Below are positions 1 to 10,610 of a stretch of 64,000 nt of DNA, one piece after another. The stretch spans positions 62,001-126,000 of the forward strand of contig SVMT01000002.1 of the NCBI GenBank assembly GCA_015067305.1, in the 5' to 3' direction. This DNA comes from Oscillospiraceae bacterium (GTDB taxonomy: Bacteria; Bacillota; Clostridia; Oscillospirales; UBA644). Made by a program: the position numbers and the translations under genes. The number at the start of each line of letters is the position of its first letter. Within the stretch, counting starts at the first letter, position 1. The notes under the pieces were generated by a model, which worked only from the letters and a program-made list of their open reading frames with translations, was not told where the DNA came from and searched no databases.

Positions 1-1
1 C

Positions 2-1354
2 ACCTTTGTAACAGACGGAACCGACAGGGAATATAAACTTAAATTTGCTGTTTACGCATTCAGATATGCAATGGTAAGTAAAAATGCCGAAATCATTGAC
101 TGCGAAGTTATTCACACAGATCTTCCCGTAACCTCATCCTTTAAGTGCGATAATGAAATTCTCAATTGGTATTATGATGCCTATATCAGGACTCAACTTG
201 ATAACATTCATTGTTGTGTTCCCTCTGACTGTCCGCATATAGAAAGACTTGGCTACACCGGAGACGGAGAGCTTACTTGCGAATGCGCGATGATGATGCT
301 TGATTCCGAAAAAATGTATCGAAAATGGATCGAAGATATTTCTGACTGTCAGGATACAGTAAGCGGTCATGTACAGTATACAGCACCTTATTCACAAAGT
401 GGCGGCGGTCCAGGTGGTTGGGGCTGCGCAATAATAGAAGTTCCTTACACTTTCTATAAGATATTTGGAGATATTTCTGTTCTTGAAAAGTTTATACCTA
501 AAGCCTTGAAATACTTCGAATACCTTGACGCACACAGCGAAAACAACCTTGTAATAAGCGACCAACCGGGACTTTGGTGTCTCGGCGACTGGTGTACACC
601 TGAAGAAATTGCAATACCCCAACCTTTTGTTAATAACTATTTCTATATCAAGAGCATCAACAGAGTTCTTGAATACTGCGAACTTACAAACAATTCCAAA
701 TTATTGAAAAAAATGGAAGAATTGAAAACCAGAAAAGTAAAAGCTCTCATTGATAATTATTTTGATTCTGAAACAGGAAATTTTGCTAATAATATCCAAG
801 GAGCAAATGCTTTTGCTTATGATATAGGTCTTGGAGACGAAAGAACATTTGCAAATATCGTAAAGCGTTATAAAGAATACGGTATGTATGATACCGGTAT
901 ATTCGGTACTGATATCGTAACAAGAGTTCTTTTTGAAAACGGTCAGGAACAGCTTGCGTACGACCTTATGACCTCGAAAAAGCTTTATTCATTTAATACA
1001 TGGATGAAGTCAGGAAGCACAACACTGCCCGAATATTGGACTTTTAAACGTTCTCAGAATCATCCAATGTTCGGAGCTGTAGCTAAGTACCTGTTCACCT
1101 ATCTTCTCGGCATAGTAAATGACGACAACGCTTACGAATCGGTTACCATTGAACCTAAGTTTGTAGACGGACTTAATTGTGCTGAAGGATATTTAACCGT
1201 CAAAAACGGAAAGATCGGTGTTAAATACGAAAAAACAGAAAGCTCCATACATATGGAAATTGAAATACCCGAAAACACAACAGCAATACTTTCATACAAA
1301 GACAAGATCTATGAGCTTGAATGCGGTTTAACTAAATTCATTCTTAGCAAATAG
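2..1354 (+). CDS. Alpha-L-rhamnosidase-like glycoside hydrolase (GH78-type), 5'-truncated by window edge
   Basis: Frame open from base 2; VPSDCPHIERLGYTGDGE and GGPGGWGCAIIEVPYTFYKIFGD resemble the GH78 catalytic region. Confidence 0.85.
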   Translation, partial: TFVTDGTDREYKLKFAVYAFRYAMVSKNAEIIDCEVIHTDLPVTSSFKCDNEILNWYYDAYIRTQLDNIHCCVPSDCPHIERLGYTGDGELTCECAMMMLDSEKMYRKWIEDISDCQDTVSGHVQYTAPYSQSGGGPGGWGCAIIEVPYTFYKIFGDISVLEKFIPKALKYFEYLDAHSENNLVISDQPGLWCLGDWCTPEEIAIPQPFVNNYFYIKSINRVLEYCELTNNSKLLKKMEELKTRKVKALIDNYFDSETGNFANNIQGANAFAYDIGLGDERTFANIVKRYKEYGMYDTGIFGTDIVTRVLFENGQEQLAYDLMTSKKLYSFNTWMKSGSTTLPEYWTFKRSQNHPMFGAVAKYLFTYLLGIVNDDNAYESVTIEPKFVDGLNCAEGYLTVKNGKIGVKYEKTESSIHMEIEIPENTTAILSYKDKIYELECGLTKFILSK

Positions 1355-1525
1355 GATACCATATAAGAAAAGGCAGAGATTATTTTTCTCTGCTTTTTCC
1401 ATAATTGCTTTCTTAATACATATGCAGTTCATATTTATTTAAAGAAAAACCTCCACAAAAGATTAACCGATACAAACTCTCTGACACTATATAAGTGAAA
1501 GCTTTCAAAAGACAGGAGAACAACA

Positions 1526-3097
1526 ATGACAGACAAAAAAGCATTTGAATTACTGTCCGAAAATCTGACGGCAATCTACGGTTACGCTTTTTCAAAGCTC
1601 TATGATAAAGATAAGGTGGACGACCTTACATCCGAAATTGTATATGAGATCATTGTTTCAGCACGCAATCTGCAAAATGAGGAAGCCTTTTGGGGCTTTG
1701 CTTGGAAAATTGCGGAAAATACTTTCAGACGCTTTATCCGTAAGACAGAGCTTACAGCACAATCCGTAGAACTGACAGAAGAAAACATCGGCGTGTATGA
1801 TCTTTCACCAGAACAGGAATATATACAAAAGGAAACTGAAAGTGAAGAATTATATCTGCTTCGCCGAGAGCTTTCTCTTTTGAAGAAAACACACAGGGAA
1901 GTATGCGTTGCTTATTACGTCGATAACAAGAGTTGTTCTCAAATCGCAAAAGAACAAAACATAAGTGTTGAAATGGTAAAATACCATTTGTTCAAAACTC
2001 GCAAATTATTGAAAGAAGGTATCGGTATGACAAGAACACTTGGAGAAAAAAGCTACAACCCCGGAACGTTCAGACTTGATTTTTGGGGTGACTGTAACAA
2101 ATATAATGATTTATTCAAAAGAAAATTGCCCGGTTCTATTGTACTTGCCGCATATTATGAATCTATGACAGCAGAGGCACTTTCTATGGAACTTGGTGTT
2201 TCAATGCCTTATCTTGAGGAAGAAATTGAAATTTTGGAAGCTGCAGGAGTGCTGAAAAGAACAGGGAACAAGTATCAGACTAATATTGTAATCATTACGG
2301 ATGCGTATGAAAAAGAATTTGTAAAAAACACCTCTGCGATATATTCAGATATTGCGAATTCAATATTTGATAATGTATCAAAACGCTTACCCCAAATTCA
2401 CACACTTGATTTCAAGGGAAACGATTACGATGACAACAGACTATTATTTGGAATCTTGAACATCGCATTTGTCAGAGGGTTTCTTTTAGCAAGTGAAAAA
2501 TCATCTCTTGGCACCCCAAATAAACTTGCATTAGGGGGTAATGGTTGGATTTTTGGATACGACAACGATTATGTAAATCATCATTTTCACGGTGTTTCAT
2601 TGGAAACATGGAATGAAAGCGGTACAGCTTGGTTCTCGGCAGAAAATTATAAAGTAATAAAAAAATCGCAAATATATGACCACTACGACTTCCGCAACAA
2701 AGCGAACGCTATATGGGATGCGATTCTTAATAAAAATGCTGATAAAAACAATCCTACACTTCCGTGGTTGATTGAAAACGAATTCATTCATTGCTCAGAT
2801 AATAAGCTTTCCGCCAATTTCCCCGTATTTAGCAAAAAATCATTCGATCAGATTTGTCAGATACTGTCAGATATAATTGATGAAGTGGCAAATTGTATGA
2901 TTGATATTTCAGATAAAGCTGAAAGAATTCTTGCAGAACACGCGCCAGCATCTGTAAAAAAACAATGCGGAGACATTGCGAAGATCCATCACCGTCTTGA
3001 CGTAGCAGCTTTCTTGTTGGAGGAGCTTATCAAAGAAAACAAACTTATAGTTCCGAACGAAAAAACGCCTCTCTGTATTTGGGGTGTCAAAAACTAA
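1526..3097 (+). CDS. ECF-type sigma-70 family RNA polymerase sigma factor with long C-terminal extension
   Basis: N-terminal sigma region 2/4 signatures (LTSEIVYEIIVSARNL, REVCVAYYVDNKSCSQIAKEQNISVEMVKYHLFKTRKLL) plus ~350 aa extension; paralog at 12602-14227. Confidence 0.85.
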   Translation: MTDKKAFELLSENLTAIYGYAFSKLYDKDKVDDLTSEIVYEIIVSARNLQNEEAFWGFAWKIAENTFRRFIRKTELTAQSVELTEENIGVYDLSPEQEYIQKETESEELYLLRRELSLLKKTHREVCVAYYVDNKSCSQIAKEQNISVEMVKYHLFKTRKLLKEGIGMTRTLGEKSYNPGTFRLDFWGDCNKYNDLFKRKLPGSIVLAAYYESMTAEALSMELGVSMPYLEEEIEILEAAGVLKRTGNKYQTNIVIITDAYEKEFVKNTSAIYSDIANSIFDNVSKRLPQIHTLDFKGNDYDDNRLLFGILNIAFVRGFLLASEKSSLGTPNKLALGGNGWIFGYDNDYVNHHFHGVSLETWNESGTAWFSAENYKVIKKSQIYDHYDFRNKANAIWDAILNKNADKNNPTLPWLIENEFIHCSDNKLSANFPVFSKKSFDQICQILSDIIDEVANCMIDISDKAERILAEHAPASVKKQCGDIAKIHHRLDVAAFLLEELIKENKLIVPNEKTPLCIWGVKN

Positions 3098-3105
3098 ATA
3101 AAAAA

Positions 3106-3142
3106 TCGCCGAGAACTACCGTTTTTAGTGTTCTCGGCGATA
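3106..3142 (-). terminator. Hairpin TCGCCGAGAAC...GTTCTCGGCGA followed by a U-run on the minus strand
   Basis: Perfect 11-bp stem; T-run when read on minus strand, 3' of the 3182-4342 gene. Confidence 0.7.
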
Positions 3143-3181
3143 ATTATTTATATTTGAATTAGATAATTACCAGTATAAATA

Positions 3182-4342
3182 TTAAGCATTATAAAGAACT
3201 TTCTTGATTTCCTTAACAGCGTTTTTATATCGTTCCGAGTTTGTAAAATCATTATCTTCGCTTGAATACAAACCGCTAAAACTAAATGCCCAATTAGGTG
3301 TTCGCTCAGCAAAGAACTTGTAATCTATCAAAATTTCTTTATCTTGTGTCTTGCTTTTTACCCACAAATACATTTCACACGCAGTTTTTGCGGCTTTGTC
3401 AAGTGCTGTATATGCAGCATCGTAATCGATATTCAACAAATGCATTTTGCACTGCATTGTATATGCCGTAATCAGATAACAATATGGCATCTTTTCATAA
3501 GAATTAACATCAAGAGTTGTTGCATCCAAATATAAAGATACTGCCATTTTTGCAATACTTTCGGCGTGCTCCAACACTGAGATAGATTTGTCTTTTTCAT
3601 ATGCACCGGAATTTACGCTCTCATACAATGCCATCAGGTAATCCAAGCATTTTTCTTTATCCGCAAGCAATTTCACTTGATTTGCCCTATCAATTGATTT
3701 TTGAGCATAGAACACTTTGCTTTGTGCCGTGCATTTGATTCCGCATGTTTCCGGAAGCATTTCAACAAAGTGCAGAGCTTCATCAAAGTTATCGTCCAAG
3801 AGCATCAGCCCGATCATCAACTGATTGGCTTGTATCTGAAGTACTATGACCAAGGTGTTGTTACAAATCGAAGAAAGCATTGATTTGCACTGAGTGTAGA
3901 TTGATTCATAGGTATCTGCTTCAATATGGAATTTTCCTCTTACCTTGCCTACTAAGAGATAATCATATAAAGCTAATGCGCATTTATATTTTACTTCATA
4001 ATCGGTAGGATACTTGCGCAGATACTCCTTATACAGATTAGCTACCAGCAAATCGGCATTATTTTCTTTTGTGTTGACGGAATAATTCGCCCAAACGGTA
4101 TTCACGTTGCGGATGAGTGTTTCATGATCGGCTTTCTCGTCAAATCCGACTCCAAGTAAATAATCGGTTGAAACGCAAAGGATGCTTGCAAGCGGAACAA
4201 TTTGAGATATATCCGGCATTGTATTGTTACATTCCCAGTTGGATATAGACTGAACCGAAACACCAATGTGTTCAGCAAGCATAGCTTGCGACAAGCCTGC
4301 ATCCGTGCGCAGCTTTTTAATTTTTTGACCAAAATTCAACAT
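3182..4342 (-). CDS. XRE-family helix-turn-helix regulator with large C-terminal domain
   Basis: MLNFGQKIKKLRTDAGLSQAMLAEHIGVSVQSISNWECN; RBS-supported start at 4342. Confidence 0.85.
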   Translation of the reverse strand: MLNFGQKIKKLRTDAGLSQAMLAEHIGVSVQSISNWECNNTMPDISQIVPLASILCVSTDYLLGVGFDEKADHETLIRNVNTVWANYSVNTKENNADLLVANLYKEYLRKYPTDYEVKYKCALALYDYLLVGKVRGKFHIEADTYESIYTQCKSMLSSICNNTLVIVLQIQANQLMIGLMLLDDNFDEALHFVEMLPETCGIKCTAQSKVFYAQKSIDRANQVKLLADKEKCLDYLMALYESVNSGAYEKDKSISVLEHAESIAKMAVSLYLDATTLDVNSYEKMPYCYLITAYTMQCKMHLLNIDYDAAYTALDKAAKTACEMYLWVKSKTQDKEILIDYKFFAERTPNWAFSFSGLYSSEDNDFTNSERYKNAVKEIKKVLYNA

Positions 4343-4526
4343 ATTTCTTCCTTCTTTCATGATTTGATTGAAAGATCGTAGCTACTCTTTCTGATTACAT
4401 TATAGCAGTAAATAACCTGAAATACAATACAGTAAACCGTTAGCCTAATTATAAACGTATTTATATTCACCATGTTGAGATTTATAAGCCGCCGAGAGTA
4501 ACCATTTGGTCACTCTCGGCAGTAAA

Positions 4527-6413
4527 TTATTTCTTTGAAAGCTGATCCTTATGATACTGAAGCATATACAGACCGTAATAACGACCTTTTTGTTCAAGGA
4601 GTTCAAAATGGTTACCTTGCTCAATTATCTTACCTTTAGAAAGGACAATAATATTATCAGCGTGCTGTATAGTTGACAAACGGTGTGCAACGATAAGCAT
4701 AGTACCGATATTCATCATTTTTTCAAGAGAATCCTGAATCAGAAGTTCTGTCTCGGTGTCTATATTTGCTGTAGCTTCGTCAAGGATCATAACTTCAGGT
4801 TTATGGATTATTGTTCTTGCAAAAGAAAGAAGCTGTCTCTGACCTGCAGAGAAGTTGTTACCTCTCTCTCGAACCTCTTCATCAAGACCGTTTGGAAGCT
4901 TATCTATAAAGTGATCGGCATTTACATATCTGCATGCTTCAAGGATCTCTTCATCAGAATACTTCTCTTCACGCAAAACGATATTTGAACGTATTGTGCC
5001 TGAAAACAGAAATACATCCTGGAGCATCTGTCCGAAATGTTTACGCAGTGAAGATATCTTGATCTTTCTGATATCTGTTCCGTCAACAAGTATCTGACCT
5101 TTTTGAATATCGTAGTTTCGGCAAAGCAAGGAAAGTATTGTAGTTTTACCTGAACCCGTTGAACCTACAAAGGCAACTGTCTGACCGGCTTTTACCTTGA
5201 AGGAAACATCCCGAAGCACCCATTCTTCATCATTGTATGCAAACCACACATTTTTAAATTCAATATCTCCGTTAACTTTTTCAAGCTCGATAGAATCCTC
5301 GTCATCTGTTACAAGAGGTTTCATATCAAAAATAGTAAATATTTTTTCAGCAGAAGCGAATGCAGACTGTAACCAGTTAAACTGCTCTGCAAGGCTTTGG
5401 ATGGGGTTGAAGAACTTTGAAATGTACATATAAAAAGTAACAACAACACCACCCGTAATAGACTGACCTAAAAATACAGCGTTATCTATATAACCCTTAC
5501 CGCCAAGATAAAGCAAACATAAAACAGAGGATATGTAAAGCATATAAACAATGGGACGGAAAATACCAAAAACGAATATCTGCTGTCTTTTAGCGTGTCC
5601 GAGGTTTGTATTTTTATCGGAAAACTCCTGCATTTTACGATCTTCACGGTTAAATATCTGAGTTATCTTCATACCAGAGAGATTTTCAGAAAGATAAGTA
5701 TTGATATCAGTTGTTCCGTCTTTTACTTTTCGGTAAGCTCTTCTTGAGAATTTCCTGAAAATAACAGTAAATAAAACAATGAATGGTACAAAACAAAGAA
5801 CCATAAATGTAAGCTTATAGTTAAGACAAAACATTGCAACGAGCACACCGATGATAATAAAAGAGTTCTTTACAAGGTTTACGATAATATTTGTAAACAT
5901 CATCGAGATAGCATTCGTATCGTTTGTTACACGAGTAACAAGTTTACCTACAGGAATAGAATTAAGCTGTGCATGTGAAAGACTCTCGATATGCACAAAC
6001 AAGTCTTCACGAATCTTTGAAACAATTTTCTGTCCTGTTTTTTGAAGAACGATAGCTTGAATGTAAGAACAGAAAAGTGATACCAAAAGAATCCCTGCAT
6101 ATACAGCCACAAGTATCAGGAGAGGTTTCATCTCGAAATCTGCCTTTATCAGTTCTTCAATGTAACCTATCAATAACGGCGAAATTATATCATAAGCAAT
6201 TGAAAAAAGCATTACTAAACCAACAAATACAAAACTCCATATATGAGGTTTTGCATACTTCAACAAACGTTTTGTAATCTCTCCGTCTTTCATATTTCGA
6301 TCAAAACCGATAGCTTCTTTTTTATCTTTCATTAAAGCGAATGCCACAATAAAAATAATAGAAATTATGCCTATTATCGAAGCTACAAGTATTATCGGAT
6401 AGTACTCATGCAT
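4527..6413 (-). CDS. ABC transporter ATP-binding/permease (type I exporter half)
   Basis: TM region, Walker A GSTGSGKTT, FSAGQRQLLSFAR, ILDEATANID; start overlaps stop of upstream half-transporter. Confidence 0.93.
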   Translation of the reverse strand: MHEYYPIILVASIIGIISIIFIVAFALMKDKKEAIGFDRNMKDGEITKRLLKYAKPHIWSFVFVGLVMLFSIAYDIISPLLIGYIEELIKADFEMKPLLILVAVYAGILLVSLFCSYIQAIVLQKTGQKIVSKIREDLFVHIESLSHAQLNSIPVGKLVTRVTNDTNAISMMFTNIIVNLVKNSFIIIGVLVAMFCLNYKLTFMVLCFVPFIVLFTVIFRKFSRRAYRKVKDGTTDINTYLSENLSGMKITQIFNREDRKMQEFSDKNTNLGHAKRQQIFVFGIFRPIVYMLYISSVLCLLYLGGKGYIDNAVFLGQSITGGVVVTFYMYISKFFNPIQSLAEQFNWLQSAFASAEKIFTIFDMKPLVTDDEDSIELEKVNGDIEFKNVWFAYNDEEWVLRDVSFKVKAGQTVAFVGSTGSGKTTILSLLCRNYDIQKGQILVDGTDIRKIKISSLRKHFGQMLQDVFLFSGTIRSNIVLREEKYSDEEILEACRYVNADHFIDKLPNGLDEEVRERGNNFSAGQRQLLSFARTIIHKPEVMILDEATANIDTETELLIQDSLEKMMNIGTMLIVAHRLSTIQHADNIIVLSKGKIIEQGNHFELLEQKGRYYGLYMLQYHKDQLSKK

Positions 6414-8190
6414 TGATTTCACCCCCGTGTTCTTCATCAAGTTTCTGAAGATCAACCATTGTCTTGTATTCAGCACAAGTATTCAAAAGCTCTGTATGTG
6501 TACCGATTGCTGATATACTGCCGTCATTGATAAATATGATCTTATCCATTTTTTCAATAGTAGTGATCCTGTGAGCAATAAGAATAGTGGTCTTTCCCTG
6601 TCTGTTCTCTCTCAGATTATCGAGGATAGTTTTTTCGGTTTTTGTATCGACAGCGGAAACCGAGTCGTCAAGAATCAAAATCGGAGCATTTTTCATTAAA
6701 GCTCTTGCAATAGAAATTCGCTGTTTCTGTCCGCCTGAAACGGTAACACCTCGTTCACCAAGAACAGTTTTATAACCTTCGGTAAATTCAGAAATATTTG
6801 TATCCACATCTGAATTTTTTGCCGCTGCTACAACATCTTCAATAGAAACCTCATCCGATGCGAAAGCTATGTTATTCTCTATCGTATCACTAAAAAGGAA
6901 ATTATCCTGAGGAACATATGCCGCATATTTTCTGACGGATTTTATAGGAATTGTATTTACGTCATGACCATCAATGAAAATAGTACCGTCAGGTACATTA
7001 TATGTACGAAGAATAAGATCCACTATGGTAGTTTTACCTGAACCGGTTTTACCTATAATACCAACATTTTCTCCTGCAGATATCTTGAATGAAACATTAT
7101 TAAGAACATCATAACTGCCATCAGGATACCTGAATGTGAGATTTTTGAATTCTATATCACCTTTGATCTCTCCCGGATCAATAACTCCGTCATTATCCTT
7201 TACATCTAAAGGTGCATCGAGAAGCTCACTTATACGTGAAAGTGAAGCTTGCCCTCTGGACTGCATTTCAATAAGCTGAGATACTGCCATTACAGGCCAA
7301 ACAATTGATGTAAAATAACTGATAAATTCAATCAATTCTCCTGCATTGAAAGTATCGTTGTATACCAAATAACCGCCGTATCCGAGAATAATACAAATAA
7401 CGGATTCAACGAAAAGAGTAACAGATATATTCAAAAGTGTGGAAGCCTTTGTATAAGCGACGTTTGCATTTTCATTTTTTACGTTAAGCTTCTTAAACGC
7501 AAGCAACTCCAGAAATTCTTTTACGAAAGCTTTTACAACTGCAATTCCTGAAAAGTTTTCCTGTGAAAAATCGGAGAGGTCAGAAAATGCAGCCTGACGA
7601 ATTTCCCACTTTTCACGCATATATTTACCAACAATAGTTCCCACTAAAAGCAAAAGTACCATTGGTATAAGTGTCAACAGCGCCAAAAACCAGTTCATCA
7701 TCCACATTTTGTAGATAGCTAATCCACCGAGAAGCAATGCGTCAAAGAACATCAGAATTCCCGAACCGAAGCAATCCTGAACAGTTTCAAGGTCATTTGT
7801 AAAAAGAGACATCATATTACCAACTTTGTTTACCTGGTAATACTGCTGTGAAAGGTCTCTGCAATGATCAAACATTCTCCTACGGATATCAGTTTCAACT
7901 TTTATACCTGAACCGAAGAAGCATATACGCCAAAGAAAACGACCGATGACCATGAATAAAATAATAAAGATCATTGGCAAGCATACCTTGTCCAAAAGAA
8001 AATCCGTATTAAATTCATGCAAAACTCCGTCGATTTCAACTACTCCGTCATTAATACCGTTAATAACCATTTTGTAAAGTCTCGGAACTTCAAGTTGTAA
8101 AACGTCAACAAGAACGAGGGCAAGAATACCGAGAGTAAGAACAGGGGAGTATTTCAGATAATATCTGTTTATATGTTTTCCGAATACCAT
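6406..8190 (-). CDS. ABC transporter ATP-binding/permease (partner half)
   Basis: Walker A GKTGSGKTT, VSGGQKQRISIARAL, ILDDSVSAVD; GGAG 7 nt before ATG at 8190. Confidence 0.93.
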   Translation of the reverse strand: MVFGKHINRYYLKYSPVLTLGILALVLVDVLQLEVPRLYKMVINGINDGVVEIDGVLHEFNTDFLLDKVCLPMIFIILFMVIGRFLWRICFFGSGIKVETDIRRRMFDHCRDLSQQYYQVNKVGNMMSLFTNDLETVQDCFGSGILMFFDALLLGGLAIYKMWMMNWFLALLTLIPMVLLLLVGTIVGKYMREKWEIRQAAFSDLSDFSQENFSGIAVVKAFVKEFLELLAFKKLNVKNENANVAYTKASTLLNISVTLFVESVICIILGYGGYLVYNDTFNAGELIEFISYFTSIVWPVMAVSQLIEMQSRGQASLSRISELLDAPLDVKDNDGVIDPGEIKGDIEFKNLTFRYPDGSYDVLNNVSFKISAGENVGIIGKTGSGKTTIVDLILRTYNVPDGTIFIDGHDVNTIPIKSVRKYAAYVPQDNFLFSDTIENNIAFASDEVSIEDVVAAAKNSDVDTNISEFTEGYKTVLGERGVTVSGGQKQRISIARALMKNAPILILDDSVSAVDTKTEKTILDNLRENRQGKTTILIAHRITTIEKMDKIIFINDGSISAIGTHTELLNTCAEYKTMVDLQKLDEEHGGEINA

Positions 8191-8443
8191 AAAGATCTCC
8201 ATTCATTTTTATTTTTCAAGTTTATATATTATATCATTTTAATAAGTAAGAATCAACAGAAAATTATTTATTTCATAATTTTCTGCGGATTTTTTCATTA
8301 TATTGCAAACTTCCCATGATACAATATGTCAAAAATAATATTAAACTGCCACCGGGTAGATAAATGTAATTATTTACATTCGTTAACATATCGTTAGGTC
8401 TTTGAAGATATGTTTGCGAATGTTTTTTTATTGGAGGAAAATC

Positions 8444-9130
8444 ATGAAATTTAACCCATTCAAAGAATTGAATAAATTTGAAAAGAACCTATGGTTCATA
8501 TCGGTAAGTACTATCCTTATATCTTATTTATGCCTTGGAGGTTCTGACTGCCTTACACTTACGGCATCACTTATAGGCGTAACCGCGTTAATTTTTGTAG
8601 CAAAAGGATTTGTTATCGGACAGGTTCTTACAGTAGTCTTTTCAGTTTTTTACGGAATAATTTCTTATTTTTTCTCATATTACGGAGAAATGATAACATA
8701 TCTTGGAATGACAACACCTATAGCAATAATGGCTATAATTTCATGGATGCATCATCCATACAAAGGTACACGGGAGGTTGCCGTACATAAAGTAACAAAA
8801 ATGCAACTGATCGTTATGATATTACTTTCTTTGATCACAACAATAATTTTCTACTTTATCCTTAAAGCGATTGGAAATGCAAACCTCTTTGTCAGCACCA
8901 TTTCAGTTACAACAAGTTTCATTGCATCTTATCTTACATTTTTGAGAAGTCCTTACTATGCATTAGGATACGCAGCCAACGATATTATCCTGATAATATT
9001 ATGGATACTTGCAACGATCGAGGATTTCTCTTATTTCCCGATGATAATATGCTTCATACTGTTTTTAATAAACGACCTTTACGGATTTTATAATTGGATA
9101 AAAATGGAAAAACGACAGAATAATACATGA
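8444..9130 (+). CDS. pnuC: PnuC-like nicotinamide riboside/mononucleotide transporter
   Basis: Multi-TM protein with PnuC-like N-terminus (NPFKELNKFEKNLW) and C-terminal NDLYGFYNWIKM; GGAGG before ATG at 8444. Confidence 0.8.
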   Translation: MKFNPFKELNKFEKNLWFISVSTILISYLCLGGSDCLTLTASLIGVTALIFVAKGFVIGQVLTVVFSVFYGIISYFFSYYGEMITYLGMTTPIAIMAIISWMHHPYKGTREVAVHKVTKMQLIVMILLSLITTIIFYFILKAIGNANLFVSTISVTTSFIASYLTFLRSPYYALGYAANDIILIILWILATIEDFSYFPMIICFILFLINDLYGFYNWIKMEKRQNNT

Positions 9131-9199
9131 TCAGATATTCAGAAAAAACCATATTTCCCGTCAAATTTCGGAGTTTTATAGAAATTTATAAGACATAGA

Positions 9200-9228
9200 T
9201 TGACAATGAAATAGTAATTTGTTATAAT
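9200..9228 (+). promoter_or_regulatory. Sigma-A promoter TTGACA-17-TATAAT for the SPFH operon
   Basis: Exact consensus hexamers with 17-bp spacer upstream of 9280. Confidence 0.8.
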
Positions 9229-9279
9229 AAAAGAGTAAAATAAACCATGCAAACAATTAAATAAAAAGGAGATATAAAT

Positions 9280-10599
9280 ATGGGACTTATTAAAGCAGGA
9301 CTTGGTGCATTAGGCGGCACATTGGCAGATCAATGGAAAGAGTTTTTCTATTGCGATGCTATGGACGCAAATGTTCTTGTAACCAAAGGTCAGAAAAAAA
9401 CAAGCAACCGTTCTTCCAACACTAAAGGTGAAGACAATATCATTTCAAACGGTTCCGGTATCGCAGTTGCCGATGGACAGTGTATGATAATTGTAGAGCA
9501 GGGAAAAGTTGTTGAAGTATGTGCTGAACCAGGTGAATTTACATATGATAAATCCACCGAACCCAGTATTTTTGCGGGAAATCTTGGCCAGTCAATCCTT
9601 GACTCTTTCAAGACTATCGGTAAAAGATTTACTTATGGCGGCGATACCGGCAAGGACCAGAGAATCTATTATTTCAATACAAAAGAACTTATTGATAACA
9701 AATTCGGTACCCCGAATCCTATTCCGTTCAGAGTAGTAGACAGATCCATAGGATTGGATATTGATGTTTCTGTAAGATGTTCCGGTATTTACTCTTACAA
9801 AATTGTAGACCCGATCCTTTTTTACACAAATGTTTGCGGAAATATAGAAGATCAATATACAAGAGACACTATTGAGGGTCAATTAAAAACTGAATTTATA
9901 AGCGCTCTCCAGCCCGCATTTGGTAAGCTTTCTGAAAAAGAACTCAGACCTAATCAGATAATTACACACAATACCGATCTTGAAAACGCAATGAATGAAG
10001 CTCTTTCATCAAAATGGGGAACCCTCAGAGGTCTTAAAGTTGTAAGCGTTGCACTCGGTTCTGTAACATTACCCGAAGAAGATTCCGAACTTATCAAACA
10101 GGCACAGCGTACCGCAATAATGAGAGATCCTACTATGGCAGCGGCAACGCTCGTTGGGGCTCAGGCAGATGCAATGAAGGCTGCTGCATCCAACGAAGGA
10201 GGCGCAATGACAGGGTTTATGGGAATGGGTATGGCACAGAACGCCGGTGGATTGAACGCTCAGAACCTGTTTGAAATGGGCGCAAAAAAGAAAGCAGAAG
10301 CTCCTGAAGTAAAAGAAGAAACGATCATAAACACATGGAAATGTCCCACTTGCGGTGCTGAAGCTTCCGGTAAATTCTGTACTGAATGTGGAACTAAAAA
10401 ACCTGAAATAAATGGTTGGACCTGCAAATGCGGTTCTGTAAACAAAGGTAATTTCTGTCCCGAATGCGGTTCCAGGAGACCTCCCAACGAACCTCTTTAC
10501 AAATGCGATAAATGTGGTTGGGAACCTGAAGATCCTAAAAATCCACCTAAATTCTGTCCCGAATGCGGTGACAGATTCACAGATGATGACATCAAATAA
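9280..10599 (+). CDS. SPFH-domain protein with C-terminal zinc ribbons (B. subtilis YdjI-like)
   Basis: SPFH-type N-terminal region; three C-terminal zinc-ribbon pairs (CPTCGAEASGKFCTECG, CKCGSVNKGNFCPECG, CDKCGWEPEDPKNPPKFCPECG). Confidence 0.85.
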   Translation: MGLIKAGLGALGGTLADQWKEFFYCDAMDANVLVTKGQKKTSNRSSNTKGEDNIISNGSGIAVADGQCMIIVEQGKVVEVCAEPGEFTYDKSTEPSIFAGNLGQSILDSFKTIGKRFTYGGDTGKDQRIYYFNTKELIDNKFGTPNPIPFRVVDRSIGLDIDVSVRCSGIYSYKIVDPILFYTNVCGNIEDQYTRDTIEGQLKTEFISALQPAFGKLSEKELRPNQIITHNTDLENAMNEALSSKWGTLRGLKVVSVALGSVTLPEEDSELIKQAQRTAIMRDPTMAAATLVGAQADAMKAAASNEGGAMTGFMGMGMAQNAGGLNAQNLFEMGAKKKAEAPEVKEETIINTWKCPTCGAEASGKFCTECGTKKPEINGWTCKCGSVNKGNFCPECGSRRPPNEPLYKCDKCGWEPEDPKNPPKFCPECGDRFTDDDIK

Positions 10600-10610
10600 G
10601 GATGATGTAA

